The notes under the pieces were generated by a model. The model had not been told where the DNA came from. It searched no databases and saw only the letters and a program-made list of their open reading frames with translations. Source: Ignelater luminosus (Eukaryota > Arthropoda > Insecta > Coleoptera > Elateridae). Taken from it: a DNA stretch of 64,000 nt. Each line of letters starts with the position of its first letter. Position 1 is the stretch's first letter. The translations under genes were made by a program, and so were the position numbers. The stretch spans positions 39,864 to 103,863 of the forward strand of contig VTPC01090894.1 of the NCBI GenBank assembly GCA_011009095.1, given 5' to 3'. Shown one piece after another: positions 50,194-62,579 of the stretch.

Positions 50194-52017
50194 GAATATT
50201 AGGAAACACTAGTATTATTTTGGGGTCTCATAACTCTGGCCAATCACAATATGGGTACCAGGGCACAGACAGGTATATACAAGGCAACTCAATTACCAAA
50301 CAACGATCAGAAACAGCATTTACCTACTGGTGCTCAACCAGTATTTAGCATCTCCAATGTTTCAATTATATCTACGAAGTCATCTTCAAAGTCAAAAACA
50401 GAAAAAACCAAAAAAAAGCAAGTTTCCTACTTCCTTGGGCATCTATTTTAGGGCTGAAAGGATTGGGACTCATAATAAAGATTGTGTAGCAAGATTTTAG
50501 ATCTTTGAGGAAGCAAGCTGTCAAACCCAAGACTTGTTTCATTTCATTTCGTACCATCCTGACTGCATGGTTTGGAACTAATGCAACATCTTGCAAAACA
50601 CCAAAAAATGACTTAAAACTAAAGAAAAAATGAAAGGATTTTTTTCCTTTTGATTCAAGTTGCAAATTCTGTCTTTTTCTCGTTGATTACCTCTGGTCAT
50701 AATTCAAAGATCTCCTTTTTTGTGTATCAGAAGAGAATTCCAAAAAAAAAATGAAAGATCAAAAGAATGGTCAATGATCAATATCCATATTTTTGGGGAA
50801 GACTTTGAGACTTGATGTTGAGTTTGCCCATTTTATTTTCCAATCGGCAGATACATAAAAATAGAATCAATTAAAAGACACCTTTTCTTGCTGGCAATAA
50901 AGATTGCTGTAATTTTTATTGTCACCGACTGTCAAGTGTGCATAGGATGGTGTTTATCATCACCCAAGATTCTCAAAACATAAATGCGTTATACTTCATA
51001 TTAATGTATTTCGGACAGACTTTTTAAGTGGCAAGCAATACCTCCTTAAATCCAATTACTAAACCTCTGTAATCCTCTTAAAGTGAATGCAGGTGGTCTG
51101 GATAGCAAGTTTGACGTGAAGTTCAAATTTACAACCACTTGTAAAATAAATCGATCATATTAAGCATAATAAACGAATAAATAAGACAAGGAAGTCATGC
51201 CTGTACTTGGTGTACAACTTATGGTTCTAAATTCATTGGATAGTGTATTGTTGTAACATCTTTTATCAATTTTTTGTTTGTTTTGTTAGTCTTGTACTGT
51301 GGTACTAATACCAGATGATATTTTCTAAAGCTCTGTATAAATAAAAAGTTGATATGACTTCGGAATAATAAATAATGTCAGACCTTGTTTCTTTAGGAAT
51401 CATAACTGTGATAACAATAAACACCAGACCATTTTCAAATTTTAGATTTTTCCCAGGATGCATCTTTTCAATTTGTTAACATTTCATAGACTCCAGAATC
51501 TTTGAATTTGACAGTCTCAAAATTTGTTATGAAGTTATTTCAAAGAGAGCATTAAGCAAAGAAAGGTCAAGAATGACAGGAAACTATCATTAGTACTTCT
51601 AAGGAGTTCATCAAATATAAATGTACAGAATCTATAAATGGCCCACTCTAATTGTATATCAAGAAGCAAGTTTCTCTTACTGGGTGCTGACCCTGACTCA
51701 AACTTTATTCTGAAACACATCAAACAATAAAAGTATCAATTCTAACTTGCATTACCCTTGTAGAAATAAAGAATTGTTATCATAAATTACAAAGTAAATT
51801 AATGTTTTATAATTATAGGTTTTAATTTAATTAAAAAAAGGAAATGCTGTAGATCAACTATTGCAATAACCCCACTTTTATAATACCTACAGACTCTTAA
51901 CAAAGCGTTTTGCTGGACTGTGATATTTTATAGGCATTTATGAAAATTTTACTGGTTGATATTTACCTGTTCACAATTTGACAAATAGTTGATTTATAGT
52001 AAACGTAATCTAACCTA
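50194..52017. other. Gene-poor spacer
   Basis: AT-rich sequence with short frames at 50251-50451, 50372-50665 (- strand) and 51535-51723 (- strand), none with a recognisable motif. No repeat pair seen. Confidence 0.45.
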
Positions 52018-52020
52018 TAA

Positions 52021-52580
52021 GCGTAGTTTTACACGACAGTAAATTTTAACATAAATTTCTGCATTAGATTTGCCAAGAAATTTTGAAATAAAAAATTAAA
52101 TAAAAATTTTTTTTAAGTCGTGTTTGCTGTTTGCAACTTGTAATAAATTTTATGTAAAATTTCTCAATGGCACATGCGTGTTTAATTACATTTGAAAGTG
52201 ACATCTCTGGACAACAAAATAAACACGGAAGAAATCATAACCTAAATTGTTAATTTGTTTGTTTATGTTTAGAGGTTACGAAAACGTCGATTTTATGAGG
52301 TTATTTGTATTTTACGAACGACTCAATCTCAACATAAAATAGTAATATTTTACATTCACATGATACTGGCAGTTCTAGTATACTGCACATATATTGACGC
52401 ATATTTGAGAGAGAATTTTTTCATTTTTTAGAACAGGTTCTATAAAATTTTACAGAAAATTTAACACACAAATTTAGTCAAAAATTTTGTATGAAAAATG
52501 CATTTGCAACGGTGTAAAATATTTATGTAGAAATTTATACAAAAATTTATGTTAAAATTTACTGTCGTGTAAAACTATGC
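52021..52580. mobile_element. 560-bp MITE with 38-bp near-perfect terminal inverted repeats, TAA duplication
   Basis: The left end is GCGTAGTTTTACACGACAGT and continues for 38 bases. The right end on the opposite strand is GCATAGTTTTACACGACAGT and stays identical to the left arm for the remaining bases, so there is one mismatch in 38. TAA flanks the element on both sides (52018-52020 and 52581-52583). A 3-bp TAA/TTA duplication is the mark of PIF/Harbinger elements; the assignment to that superfamily is inference from the duplication. No open frame inside. Subterminal A/T-rich repeats (AAATTTxTxxxTAAAATTT-like) recur in the right half. The high arm identity suggests a fairly recent insertion. 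Confidence 0.85.
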
Positions 52581-52583
52581 TAA

Positions 52584-54019
52584 GTAGAACTTTTGAACAA
52601 CTATAAATATGACAAAATGTGTTTTAAAGAAAATATGTTTTTAAAAACTACTTGAGCAACCATTTTAAAATTGAACTTCTGTACTTGAGCAGACTTCCAT
52701 TTGATTAACATTAACATAACCTAAAAATAGTGAGAGATCGTTGGTGCAGTGTTGTGCTGCTGTACTCAAAGTTGTGCTTTTAATAAATTTATTAGTTATG
52801 AATATTGATTTGTTGTATTTTTAGGTTATATACAATTTGTGTCAATTTCGAGGTTAGATTACACATTCACCAGCCTTATACCAACATAATTCCTTGATCT
52901 ATAGTTTTTGCATCAAATTGATGAACTTTGTAACTTGGTTTAATTTCCAAATGTCAGTTGTAAATACTAGTAATTTCCAAATGCAGTCGGTGTAACCAGT
53001 ATAACTTTCATAAATCCCTTATTAATATTTAAAAAATTGAGATGTTTATAACTTAAATATAATTTATAAATTTGTACGAATGACTTTAAATTAACAACTA
53101 AAAAACAATCAAAATGACTCAATTGATTAGAAAACTCAATACAAAAGGTTGTTAAGGTTATAATTTTCATTTTTATATAAAGTTTTCTGTTTTTCAATAT
53201 TGTGATGTCAAATGTAATTAGAATAATAATAATTAATATTATTTACTTAATTTGAATATTAGAGATGATTACAATACTGATTAAATTGAGAATGTTTCAA
53301 CTTTAAAGTTTATCTAAATATCTAAAATATTCTGCTAAAGAAATCTAACTTTGTAATTGACTTAGCAACTATATCTATATTAACGATATTATAGTGTCAC
53401 ATTTTTAGACTTTAAATAAATACGACACTTTCTTTGGTGAAAACCTAAATCAAAGTAATTTTTGTCCCAAATACTGCAAAAATAAAAAATCAACAGATTT
53501 AGTACTTCAATTAAAAATTATAGATTTCTTCATTTTTAGATTTAATTTAAATTTTCTCTTATCAAATATCAAAAATCTAATAAATATTAAGAGATTCTGA
53601 ATTCCTCAATTGTTTTCATTTCTAAAGCCAGCATCAATTAATTATTTAATGTAAATCATTTTAATTTTCTCGAAAAATGTGTTAACACTTACTTCCTATT
53701 TTGCCACTAAAATAATGTTAGTCTTAGTATTTTAAATACCCTGATTCAGAAATATTTATATTCTTGTTTTTAGGAAAAGTAGTAAACGTGCCAGTCTTAA
53801 AAACTGTGGTCTATTCCTCATCGTCACAAGATTAATAGCAAAAACCACATAATCAAATATTGGTGATGCATAATTGCATTAAAATCAAAACAAAACAAAA
53901 AATTAAATAACTTTTTAAACTAGAAAAAAAATAAATAAAGATTTCTTCTCAAAATAAAAGATAAAAAGCAAAAGTCTACAAATTGTAAAATATAAATACT
54001 TTTGAGACAGACTAGAAAA
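52584..54019. other. Bap55 downstream flank, no gene
   Basis: AT-rich sequence; open frames are short and unrecognised (52967-53197, - strand). It probably includes the Bap55 3' untranslated region next to 54019, but no clear polyadenylation signal on the - strand stands out. Confidence 0.4.
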
Positions 54020-57000
54020 TTATGGACATTTTGTCTGTACAATAGCCTTTCCTCCTTCATCATATTCTTGTTTTGATATCCAAAGTTGTTGAAATGATCC
54101 CAAAGAACTTAAGATTGAGCCTCCGATCCAAGCACCAAATTTTCTTTCAACAGCCCCTGTTGCACTGATTACTTTTAAACGCATACTCTGTAAAGCAGTC
54201 ATGCTTTTACTGTCATATGTAATAATTTTAGAAATTATACATACAGGTGGCGTTTTAGCAGCCAGATCACGATTCAATCGTTCATTAAAGCCTTGAATAT
54301 TTGAGTTTCCTCCTGTTACAACTACACTACCATACATGGCCTAAAATTAAATATAATTACAAATTTGCAAAAATACTTTATAACTAATAATTTACAGGCC
54401 GTATATCAATATCGCACATTCCAACACTTGTAGTGACAAGAGGTCCTACACCTAAAATAGGTTGAATTCCAGCTTTTGCACCAGTCGTTGGATTAAAGAG
54501 AGGCTCAGGAATCTTAAAACGTTCAACTCCAAAATCTTTATGGAAACCATTTGGAAATTCATAATGAATTGCTGGCATAGTTTTAACAACTTCTTCATCG
54601 TATAAATTGTCGGATACTTGTAAGACTGATGCTTGAAAATCTTGCATCACTTCCTGAAGTAAACAAAGCCATAAAGAAATAACACTACAGGTTATGTTTT
54701 TAATTTACCTTAACCATGTAATTATGCCATGAATCTGTAACTTTTGGTAGGGAGCTTTTACGTTTCCAACTAGCTGGTTCATCTGGTTTTGTCAACTCCT
54801 TACTGGCAACCATATATGGTGGAATAATATCAATATTTTTCTCTTCTAGATAATTACGGCATTGCATACTAATATAATCTCCTCCAACTGGTGATTTTAC
54901 TACTGCTTGAGTAAGGACAAACCTGTGAATTTTTAAAATTCCCTGTAGCATTTTATGAAAGAAACGTGCTAAAACATGTTTTAATACAGAACAACTTAAT
55001 TTTCATTTTTTTTATTTAATTAACACTTTATTGATGCTTTCTAAATTAACCGTTATCAGAAGATATTATTTCAAAATCATAAGATGACTCTTTAGCATTT
55101 TATTAACTATATGCACATTCATTTATTTATTCAGACTGCTGTAAGTCTATTATTAACAAAGACAAAGTAAGAGTAATTATTGTCATCAATATGTTAAGTA
55201 ATCAAAAACTTTTAGCAAGTGATAACTGAGTGATATGGCCAGGCAGAGTCAAGTGGAAATGAAAAAAAAAATGTACACTCTCAGGATACCACACCAACAT
55301 CTATGATAGACTTCAATCAATCAAAAACAACAATCCAAGACCTATCAAGGTGGTCCCAAGTAGTGTAGGGTAGGACAAGATCATATCAAGGAGGTTAATG
55401 ATTAAGATGGTAGGAGGTAATTGTTGTATAGGTTCTTTGGCCACCATACTAACATCCAAGGTAGTTGTTAATTCTTCAATAAGGGCTCAAGACCTATTGA
55501 GGAGTTCCAAGTGATTAACTGTTAGGGTGGGAAAGAGTCCTATTGAGGTGGTTCCACGGTGGTTAACTACCAGGGTGAAACAAAGTAATCATTGTAGGAT
55601 AAAGAGACAAGTTTTTCCAATAAGTAGAGATGTACTCCCAGAACACAACTCTTGAATATCATGTCGATCAGACCATTCAGACGGTTTTGGTGGAAGTTGC
55701 AAAATTCGCAAAATGCCCAAACGGTTTTTGGAGGAAAGTCGGAATTTTCTGGTTTACTATTGGCAATTCGTTTCCACTGACCGATAACAATCGCAAATCT
55801 ATGTCAAACCAGATTCCCATACCCAATTTAGTGCCCAAGTTAGGAGCCCTGCTAGGTTTGACTTGATACGCCCTCTAGTAGAAAGTAGGAAATCGGTTCA
55901 AGCGGCGTCAGATGTAGGTAAAGACAAAACAAATTAAATGCAGTTCCGATATCTTCGCAAGATCCCCCCCCCTTACGGACGCCTATGGACCCGAATTTAA
56001 ATCTGCTAAGAGCAAAACACTCCGGGGAGGCTCTACATCACAGCGCCCCTAGTCCCAGTCGTTTTTGTCCATTTTTGCCGCTAGATGTCACCGCGTTCGC
56101 TCTGTGCGCGCAAGGTAGTCGAAGACCGTAAATCTTGATTACTATAGCATTACTGTACAGTTAAAAGTTCCAGCTACCTTCCTGCCTGAAAAAGAGATTA
56201 ATCGACCTATTAGAAAGACCGTCAGTGCCATACAAAGTCAAGATACATTAGTTAGTTTTCGGCTCATCCTGGGCAAACCGTAGAAGATATGGAGAAACTA
56301 ATTATTCCACAGTCATCACCAAACGTGTTCCAATAGATCAGCATCTTAAAATCGAATCCATTGGTCACGGGGAGAGCTGGGTCAAACTACCCCACCTTAG
56401 AAATTAAGATTTTCCCCTATTTAAGTTTGACGGAGATAGGGATTTAGAACTACTCAGTGCATTGATCAGCACCTGTTTCGAGATTAATAACCTATAATGC
56501 TTTCCAGTAGGGGTCAAAGGACGTTATGTCTCCCCCCCCCCAGCTCCAGACCTAGAATATTTGAGTTTCTGAGATTTTTCTATTGGGACACATGTAACAA
56601 CCGACACCTATATCGCCGGTATAAATTCTGTCCAATCTTCTTTTGTTTCCATCCAGCGATCGCCTCTACATTAGTTTGTGATCCAGAAGATGGCGTTTTT
56701 CATGGTAAATTAAAGCCAATTTATGAGGATGCAAACCATCTCAATTAAGTAACACAAATAAGCACGCTATAAAATGCTCAACATACACTATGTAGATTTT
56801 TTTGAAATAACTGTACCGAAAAACAATTGAAAATAAATCGAAGCAAATCCATATGAAAGCCTATATTCTATTCTACACAACAAAAGAAGTTCCATGTTGA
56901 TACGACTCTTCGTTCTCGAGATATAGCACAAAACGCTCCATTTTTGGTTTTCTGGTAGCGAGGAGAGAAAAACAAAAGCAAATCGGATCGTTTTTGCACG

Positions 57001-58925
57001 CAGCTACTGAGAAGGGTCAGTTCTATATAAGATTCAAATACAAAGAAATTTGGACAATTTGGAGCATTTTGGAATTTATCGTCAAGCCGGACCTACATGG
57101 CGCCCAAGTGGGATCATATACGCAGATTCCATCAAAACCGTTATTTTTGGCACTTTGACCAGCTCGTTCTCCAAATCTAACAGTCAATCAATTGAGTTCT
57201 GTTAAACTAAGAAATCTTAACCGAATATGTATCAAATGCAATTGGTGTGATTCGAAGGCAAGCAATGAACCTGATCATGAATATTATTTATTATACAAAA
57301 AATGCATTATTTTACATTCTTATAATTTTTATTACCTACTTTTTTATTCAGATTAAATCTTAGAATTTTCTCAAGTTTTTTGAATTTTTCCCAAACATGA
57401 ATTCACATAGTAATAACTTCAAATCAAATGTTAGACCCAAAAGAACTGAATAAACAAATACTAATTTCTTATAAATTTATTATCAAGTAACTCACTTCCA
57501 CTACCTAACTAAAAACAGAGATAATAATTCTTAAAATAAGATCCAGGATGGGAAAATATAATAATTGCAAAAAAACACTATTTACCCATCATGTACTGGA
57601 ACAGCAGATGTATGAGTAGCGCCACTGTCAACAACAAGGCACGTCGGACGTCCATTTGCAAATGCAGCAAGAGCAGCATTCTTTCCCAAATAGAGAGCAG
57701 GAACTTTATATTTTTCGAACATTAATTCTGCCATTTGTTCTCGTTTTGGTGGGGTTATCCACTAAAAAATATAACAATTAATAATAAAGTTTTTCATAAA
57801 ACAATTGAATACATACTGGAGGTTCTGTAACTAGAATCGGATGATCACGTGACACAGCTCCTAAAGCATTTCTGTAGATATAGTCTGTTAAATTCTCAAA
57901 CATATCCCAATTTTCAATCATTCCTTCTTTTAAAAATGTTGTTAACTCCATACCTTCAAAGAAATTAAAACTAATGTACAGACAATTCAGTTTCGAAATT
58001 GCTGGCAATGGCTCATAGTATTCGACATATCGGTGAATAGTAATAGCACATTTTACTAGTTTTATAGTTAACATTCATACTAGGAGCAGAAATGTATGGA
58101 GGGGCAAATACACTTCTTTGAGAAAAGTATGCTATACCACTGAATAAGTGGATAATTTTATTATTTTTGCAATCTATATTTAATTTAGCAAAAAAAGTTA
58201 CTTTGAGAACAATGCCTTTTTGTTAATCCATATCAAATCATGCAGGAAATACCAAAGAAAAAAATAAATTTATATGTGAGATTTTGCTTGGCTCAACTGA
58301 AGCAATCTTGTGACCTAACGATGACTAATATTGTTTTGACTTCCATTTTACTTTGTTTAGTTTTGTATTAATTTGTTCATTAACTTGAATGAACAACATA
58401 CTAACAACTTGTTTAAAATCTTAGTGTAAGCTTAAGAAAACCTCTTTATTAAAAAAAATAAATAAAAATAATATATAAAATACATAAATCACCACATTAT
58501 TTACATTTTTGATTTTTATTATAAAAATATAAAACTTTGCGATTAAAAATATCATATCTGGCTCACATAAATTTTTAATTTTCAAAAACTGAACACATAA
58601 AATACTGTTATTCACACACAAAAAAAACAATTGAATACAACCAACCTGGACGTTTAACATGAATAGCAGTTAGGCCAATGTTGTATTTATATTGGGGTTC
58701 TCCAATATCATCCTGAGAATCAGTCCATACTCCAATAGTTGATGGTATATCAAGTTTTGGACTGTCTTCGCCTCCATAACCAGCACGAACTGTATTATGA
58801 CCAATATCCAAAACTAATGCCCCAACTTCATCTAACCATTGATTTTAGGTTATGTTAAAATAAATATAAAGGTAATTTAAAAATTATTAATGCAGCTTAC
58901 CTCCTCCGTATATTGCACCACTCAT
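54020..58925 (-). CDS. Bap55: Actin-like protein BAP55 / ACTL6A (Arp4 class), 8 exons, 419 aa
   Basis: BAP55 (human ACTL6A/BAF53, yeast Arp4) is a nuclear actin-related protein that pairs with actin on the HSA helix of Brahma-type ATPases in SWI/SNF; it also serves in INO80 and Tip60/NuA4 complexes. Exons on the - strand: 58925-58901, 58831-58646, 57953-57817, 57761-57586, 54922-54709, 54653-54396, 54340-54245, 54187-54020. All are GT-AG with agreeing phases; 419 aa against 429 in human. The start gives [20 protein letters not shown], with the phosphate-loop region [13 protein letters not shown] at 21-33. Then come [36 protein letters not shown], the second phosphate loop [15 protein letters not shown] at about 161-175, [54 protein letters not shown], and [10 protein letters not shown]. 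The C-terminus is [20 protein letters not shown], ending TKCP (human RKCP). Intron 4 is 2.66 kb and carries repeats; introns 3, 5, 6 and 7 are 55-57 bp. The gene looks intact. Confidence 0.95.
54188..54244 (-). other. 57-bp in-frame intron 7 of Bap55
   Basis: The stretch begins GTATGT and ends CTTTACAG on the - strand, is 57 nt (a multiple of three) and contains no stop, so it can be mistaken for coding. Left in, it would put 19 extra residues (starting VCIISKIIT) between KTPP and SMRLK. In human ACTL6A those two blocks are directly joined (KTPPSMRLK), and the other small introns of this gene are 55 bp. It is therefore best read as an intron, though retention would give a readable longer protein. 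Confidence 0.85.
55300..55610. repeat. Degenerate repeat array inside Bap55 intron 4
   Basis: Phrases such as CAAGACCTATCAAGGTGGT, CAAGACCTATTGAGGAGTT and GTCCTATTGAGGTGGTTCC recur, each followed by a GGTTAA/GATTAA and an AGGGTGG or AGATGG element. This looks like an eroded tandem repeat of roughly 50-100 bp period. It is richer in G than the surrounding sequence. No coding content. Confidence 0.4.
55620..57230. other. GC-richer foreign-looking block inside Bap55 intron 4
   Basis: This block differs sharply from the AT-rich surroundings: CpG-containing, with runs of 9 C at 55964-55972 and 10 C at 56532-56541 and a stretch such as CACCGCGTTCGCTCTGTGCG near 56090. A possible acceptor (TTTCCATCCAG) at 56656 precedes a short open stretch with [20 protein letters not shown] then NHLN and a stop (56657-56748). 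That tail loosely recalls the C-terminal Asp-x-x-His region of SGNH-type acyltransferase domains, but the match is weak. An inserted mobile element carrying a captured exon is one explanation; a mosaic of several old repeats is another. No terminal repeats were fixed. Confidence 0.35.
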
Positions 58926-59150
58926 ATTGCACAATTTATTTATATATCTTCTTAAGTATTGCCAATAACAAGTATTTCAGTTAATATTTTATAAACGCAT
59001 CTTTGTTTACGTTCTCAAAAAAATCAAAACAAGCAACGAACGTTTTGCAGTAGCCATGCTATTTTTGTCATTCTTCTGTTTGGGCGAGACTTGCGAACTT
59101 GCAAATAAAACGCTTGCGATTGGTCAACTCAGTGGCGGTATTTAAATTAA
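58926..59150. promoter_or_regulatory. Putative bidirectional promoter between Bap55 and a divergent small frame
   Basis: The 225 bp upstream of the Bap55 ATG (58925) end at the ATG of a + strand frame at 59151. The right half is less AT-rich and contains an inverted CCAAT box (GATTGGTC, about 59118-59125). No TATA box is obvious in either direction, which fits a housekeeping-type head-to-head promoter. Assignment rests on position and the CCAAT motif. Confidence 0.4.
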
Positions 59151-59288
59151 ATGGAATGTATGGAATGTATTTATCAGTTTAAAAGAGCAAACGAGGAGTT
59201 TGATGGAAGATGGGCGGAATTACAAAAGTTGTTTCGAGAAAATCAAATTACATTTGATGTAGTACTGACAGAAAAAGGATTATTTTAA
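59151..59288 (+). CDS. Small 45-codon open frame divergent from Bap55
   Basis: ATG at 59151 opens MECMECIYQFKRANEEFDGR then WAELQKLFRENQITFDVVLT and EKGLF before a TAA. The residues look protein-like: amphipathic, with an aromatic/charged pattern fitting a helix from about residue 9 to 31, and no low complexity. It starts right after a CCAAT-bearing promoter shared with Bap55. I do not recognise it. It could be a complete microprotein, or the first exon of a spliced gene (GTAGTA at about 59257 is a donor-like site). Too short to be sure it is translated. Confidence 0.4.
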   Translation: MECMECIYQFKRANEEFDGRWAELQKLFRENQITFDVVLTEKGLF

Positions 59289-59291
59289 AAT

Positions 59292-60290
59292 TAGACTGTT
59301 ATGTTATCACCATTAATTTCAGTTGTTCGGTTTAGAAATATTCTAGAACCATGTCTAATTATATAAATAAGTAATGAATAACACAAATATTTATTAAAAA
59401 GGATTATACTACAGAGCGATCAAAAATAAGATTTTATCAAATATCAAATTTTGTGTTATTTTTTGAAAATAGTTTAAACACTTGCTATTGTCAAATTGAT
59501 CAGTATGGAAATATGGCTTCTAATAAATAAATTGTTTGTTCTTAAATTACACAAAACTTTAAACCAGGGCAATTCCAAACAAACAATAAAATATTTAACA
59601 AGACCTTGACAATTAAGAAGTGCACATCAATTTTAATTTATGCCCTACGTATTTTATTCCAAAGGCGAAAGAGAAAATAAAAATGAAGACTACTTGTACC
59701 TTGCTGGCAATCAAACAAATGCCTTTCACAATAAAATACTTGATAAAACAAAGCGTGTCAATTCTAAAAAGGGGAGAAATGTTCGATCGCTCTTTTTTCC
59801 ATCAAACTTCTCTATAATAAACAAATGAAAGATACAGGGGAAATGAATGAATATTCCCAAAAACCGCCATTTTAAGATAAACAGCAACAATATTACACAT
59901 CAACGGCCATTATTTTTTGATTTATTAATCATTCAGACTAAAAAAGATGAGGTTCACAAGTTATAACGAAATAAATATATGCCATACAGGGAAAGAAGGG
60001 TGAAGATCCTTGGTGTTTTGGAAAAAATAGATGATTGTCCATGTCCATGTGCACACACATAAGAAAAGCAATAAATGATATAAAAGTCAGGAGCATAACT
60101 AAGGGCTCCGCAGGGTGTCCACCCAACTATCACATTCAAAAGATTACAGAGAAATTTCAATAGAAATCTATGCAAATAAAAGTAGGTTTTATTTAAAAAA
60201 TATTTAAAATAAAAATGTTTTTATGTCAAAAGGGTGGAGGGTTTCAAATCTTAAAATTCGTTTTTCTCGAAACTTGGATTTGGTGACCTT
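59292..60290. other. Gene-free stretch
   Basis: AT-rich sequence without a supportable gene; overlapping + frames at 59620-59828 and - frames at 59938-60175 show no motif. It may hold the 3' untranslated part of the small frame at 59151. Confidence 0.4.
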
Positions 60291-60501
60291 TAAAGAGGTG
60301 CAGTTTTGCAGAAAAAACATTTCTATAACCTACAGTCTTGAACTTCTTAACCTGCAAACGACTTTCGTTATCTTAAAAATGACTTTGGCCCTACAATTAC
60401 AAATGATTTTGAACTTTTAACCTACAAGTGACTTTGACTGTCTTTTATTTCAAGTGGTTTTTAAAAAAGGTGTGAAGTATATGTTCACTTTTGGACTCGT
60501 G

Positions 60502-60680
60502 TCTTCTTCTAAATCTGTTTCATGTTTGAAAGGATCGTCCCCACCAAAGACATTTGTTTGAACAACCTAGAAGCAACTTGGCCATCTTAATCTTCTTCTA
60601 AAATTGTTTCAAGTTTGAAACAATCATCTCTATCAAAGACATTTTTAGTTTTAGCTTGCAAACGACTTTGGCCATCTTAA
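60502..60680. repeat. Tandem duplication, two units of 89-90 bp
   Basis: Unit 1 (60502-60590) and unit 2 (60591-60680) both start TCTTCTTCTAAA, pass through GTTTCA(T/A)GTTTGAAA and TCAAAGACATTT-like or CCAAAGACATTT sequence, and end GGCCATCTTAA. Related weaker copies of the AAACGACTTT...CTTAA part lie upstream (about 60340-60440). No coding content is recognised. Confidence 0.7.
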
Positions 60681-61473
60681 ACTTCAAAGATCATATTCAC
60701 AGTTGCTTGAATTTTATTGTAACACTGGCCTTAGCCTGGTTTTACTCACATTTCTATGGTTACTTGACAAAAAAAAGTGAAGAATAATTATATTCATGGA
60801 AAGTCAGTAAAATCAGATTAAAACCAGTTTTAGAATAAAAGCGACTAAATGTAATCCCAAGTCATTTTGTTCTACAAATGACTATCTCTTACTTATAGGA
60901 TGTGGTTAACCTGGTTAACCAATGTGGTAAATGATTTTTTACTTTGGCTTGAATGCCATTACCTGAAAAACATTAGTTTATGAATTGGTTCTGCAAGCAA
61001 CAGTTATATGTCAAAAAGCAAACGTAACCACAAATTTATATTTTGCAGTGCTATCAGACACAATTATTTCTTAAATGCAACAAATAATTTTTATATAACA
61101 GTAATAATAATAATGATAAAAACATAAAAATCTGACAACACTGTTAGCAGCTTATATTTACAAATGCATACATGAAACTACCTAAACTACAGAATGCAAC
61201 ATTGAAAGTGCATGCCACTTCAAATTGTCAATCAATAATCAGACGAATATGAAATGTTACCATTTATAAGCAAGAGCAACACCATCAGATTGGTTATTTT
61301 TTATCAACTTTAAATTTGTATCAGTCGACATACAGATCCCCTTAGTCTGTTATGCTGTAAAAGATTGATAAAAATAAATTGTTGGAATTAGCAGTTTGCC
61401 TGTAGCAGTCACACTTTTTAAGAAGACAATTCTGATTTTTTACAAGAATTCTAAGTGAAACGTTATATGGACT

Positions 61474-62562
61474 CTTGTTATACAACATGTTCATTTAAAA
61501 ACTTCCCACCCTTAATATCTCATCGATATCAAAATTAGAAAAAACATGTGAATTTATGTATGTAACTCAATCATAGTGTCATGTTTGCACCAGCACATTT
61601 AACCTCAAAATTTTAAATGGCAATATGTTGTTGGAAAGAGAACAATAACAATTTCTTGGTGAAAGCAAAATTCAAATGGGCCTACTTGATCAAAAGTTAA
61701 TTGTTGTGTTTTAATGGTGAATTTAAATCATGTCAACCAAGTAATAAATAGAAGCATTTCACTTCTTTCGTTGTTTATTTCAGATACAAAACAGATGAAT
61801 ACAAACATTCTTAATTGAGTAAATTGAACTGTCAGTATAAGGTCAAAACAGAAGTGAATGAACAGCACAAAATAAGCACTTTTTGAAGATAATTCCTAAA
61901 CAAACACAAAACGAGTCAAGTTGCACTTTGACTTGTTTTTCATGTAAAGTACATATTAAAACAATCGAGATGCAATAACTTATGTAAAGAATATGACTTG
62001 CCTTTGTTGCTATAACGAGATGTTTTGTGTAGTAACTTTCAGTCAAGATGGCCAATTCCGTCGTTTCAGGGAGTATGTCAAGTGAAAAATAAATGTGACT
62101 ACACATATTAGTCTAGTTTGAATAGTGCGAATTGAGTTGCTAATGTAAGTTATCGGGTTACATGGAATTGACCATTTTTCATTGTTACTTTTTTTTCTAT
62201 TTTAACTTTCTATATGTTTATGTTCATCTGTTATATAACCAAAAGAAGCATCAAAACAATCGAAATGCTTTTATTTATTTGGATGAAGCAATTTACATTC
62301 ATCACTAAAACTTTTCGTTACAACTTTTGATGAAGTAGGCCGATTTGAATTTTGTTTTCAGTAAAAGATTGCTAGTGTTATTCCCGGTCTAACGATGTAT
62401 CACAAGTGGTAGTGTGTCATTTAAGATTTTGAGGTTAGATGTGCTGGGACAAACACAGCAACATCTATGATTATTATAATGGCCTACATCATTATCTTCA
62501 TTTGTTTACGAGGTATTAAGAGGGGGGGAGATTTTAAATGAACGCAATGTATATTGTATAAG
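61474..62562. repeat. Large imperfect inverted repeat, arms about 340-355 bp
   Basis: The left arm (61474-61810) and the right arm (62208-62562, read on the other strand) align in order through several blocks. The blocks are GTTCATTTAAAAACTTCCC, CCAGCACATTTAACCTCAAA, CAAAATTCAAATGGGCCTAC followed by TTGATCAAAAGTT, AATAAATAGAAGCATTTC, and AACAGATGAATACAAACA. Identity is high in the blocks (about 30 of 33 in the best) and poor between them. The loop of about 400 bp contains a further partial copy, in the orientation of the right arm, around 61950-62110 (AAAACAATCGAGATGC, GATGGCCAATT). No open frame crosses the structure. A transcript through it would fold into a long hairpin. Confidence 0.65.
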
Positions 62563-62579
62563 TTGTTATGAGTTTTAAG

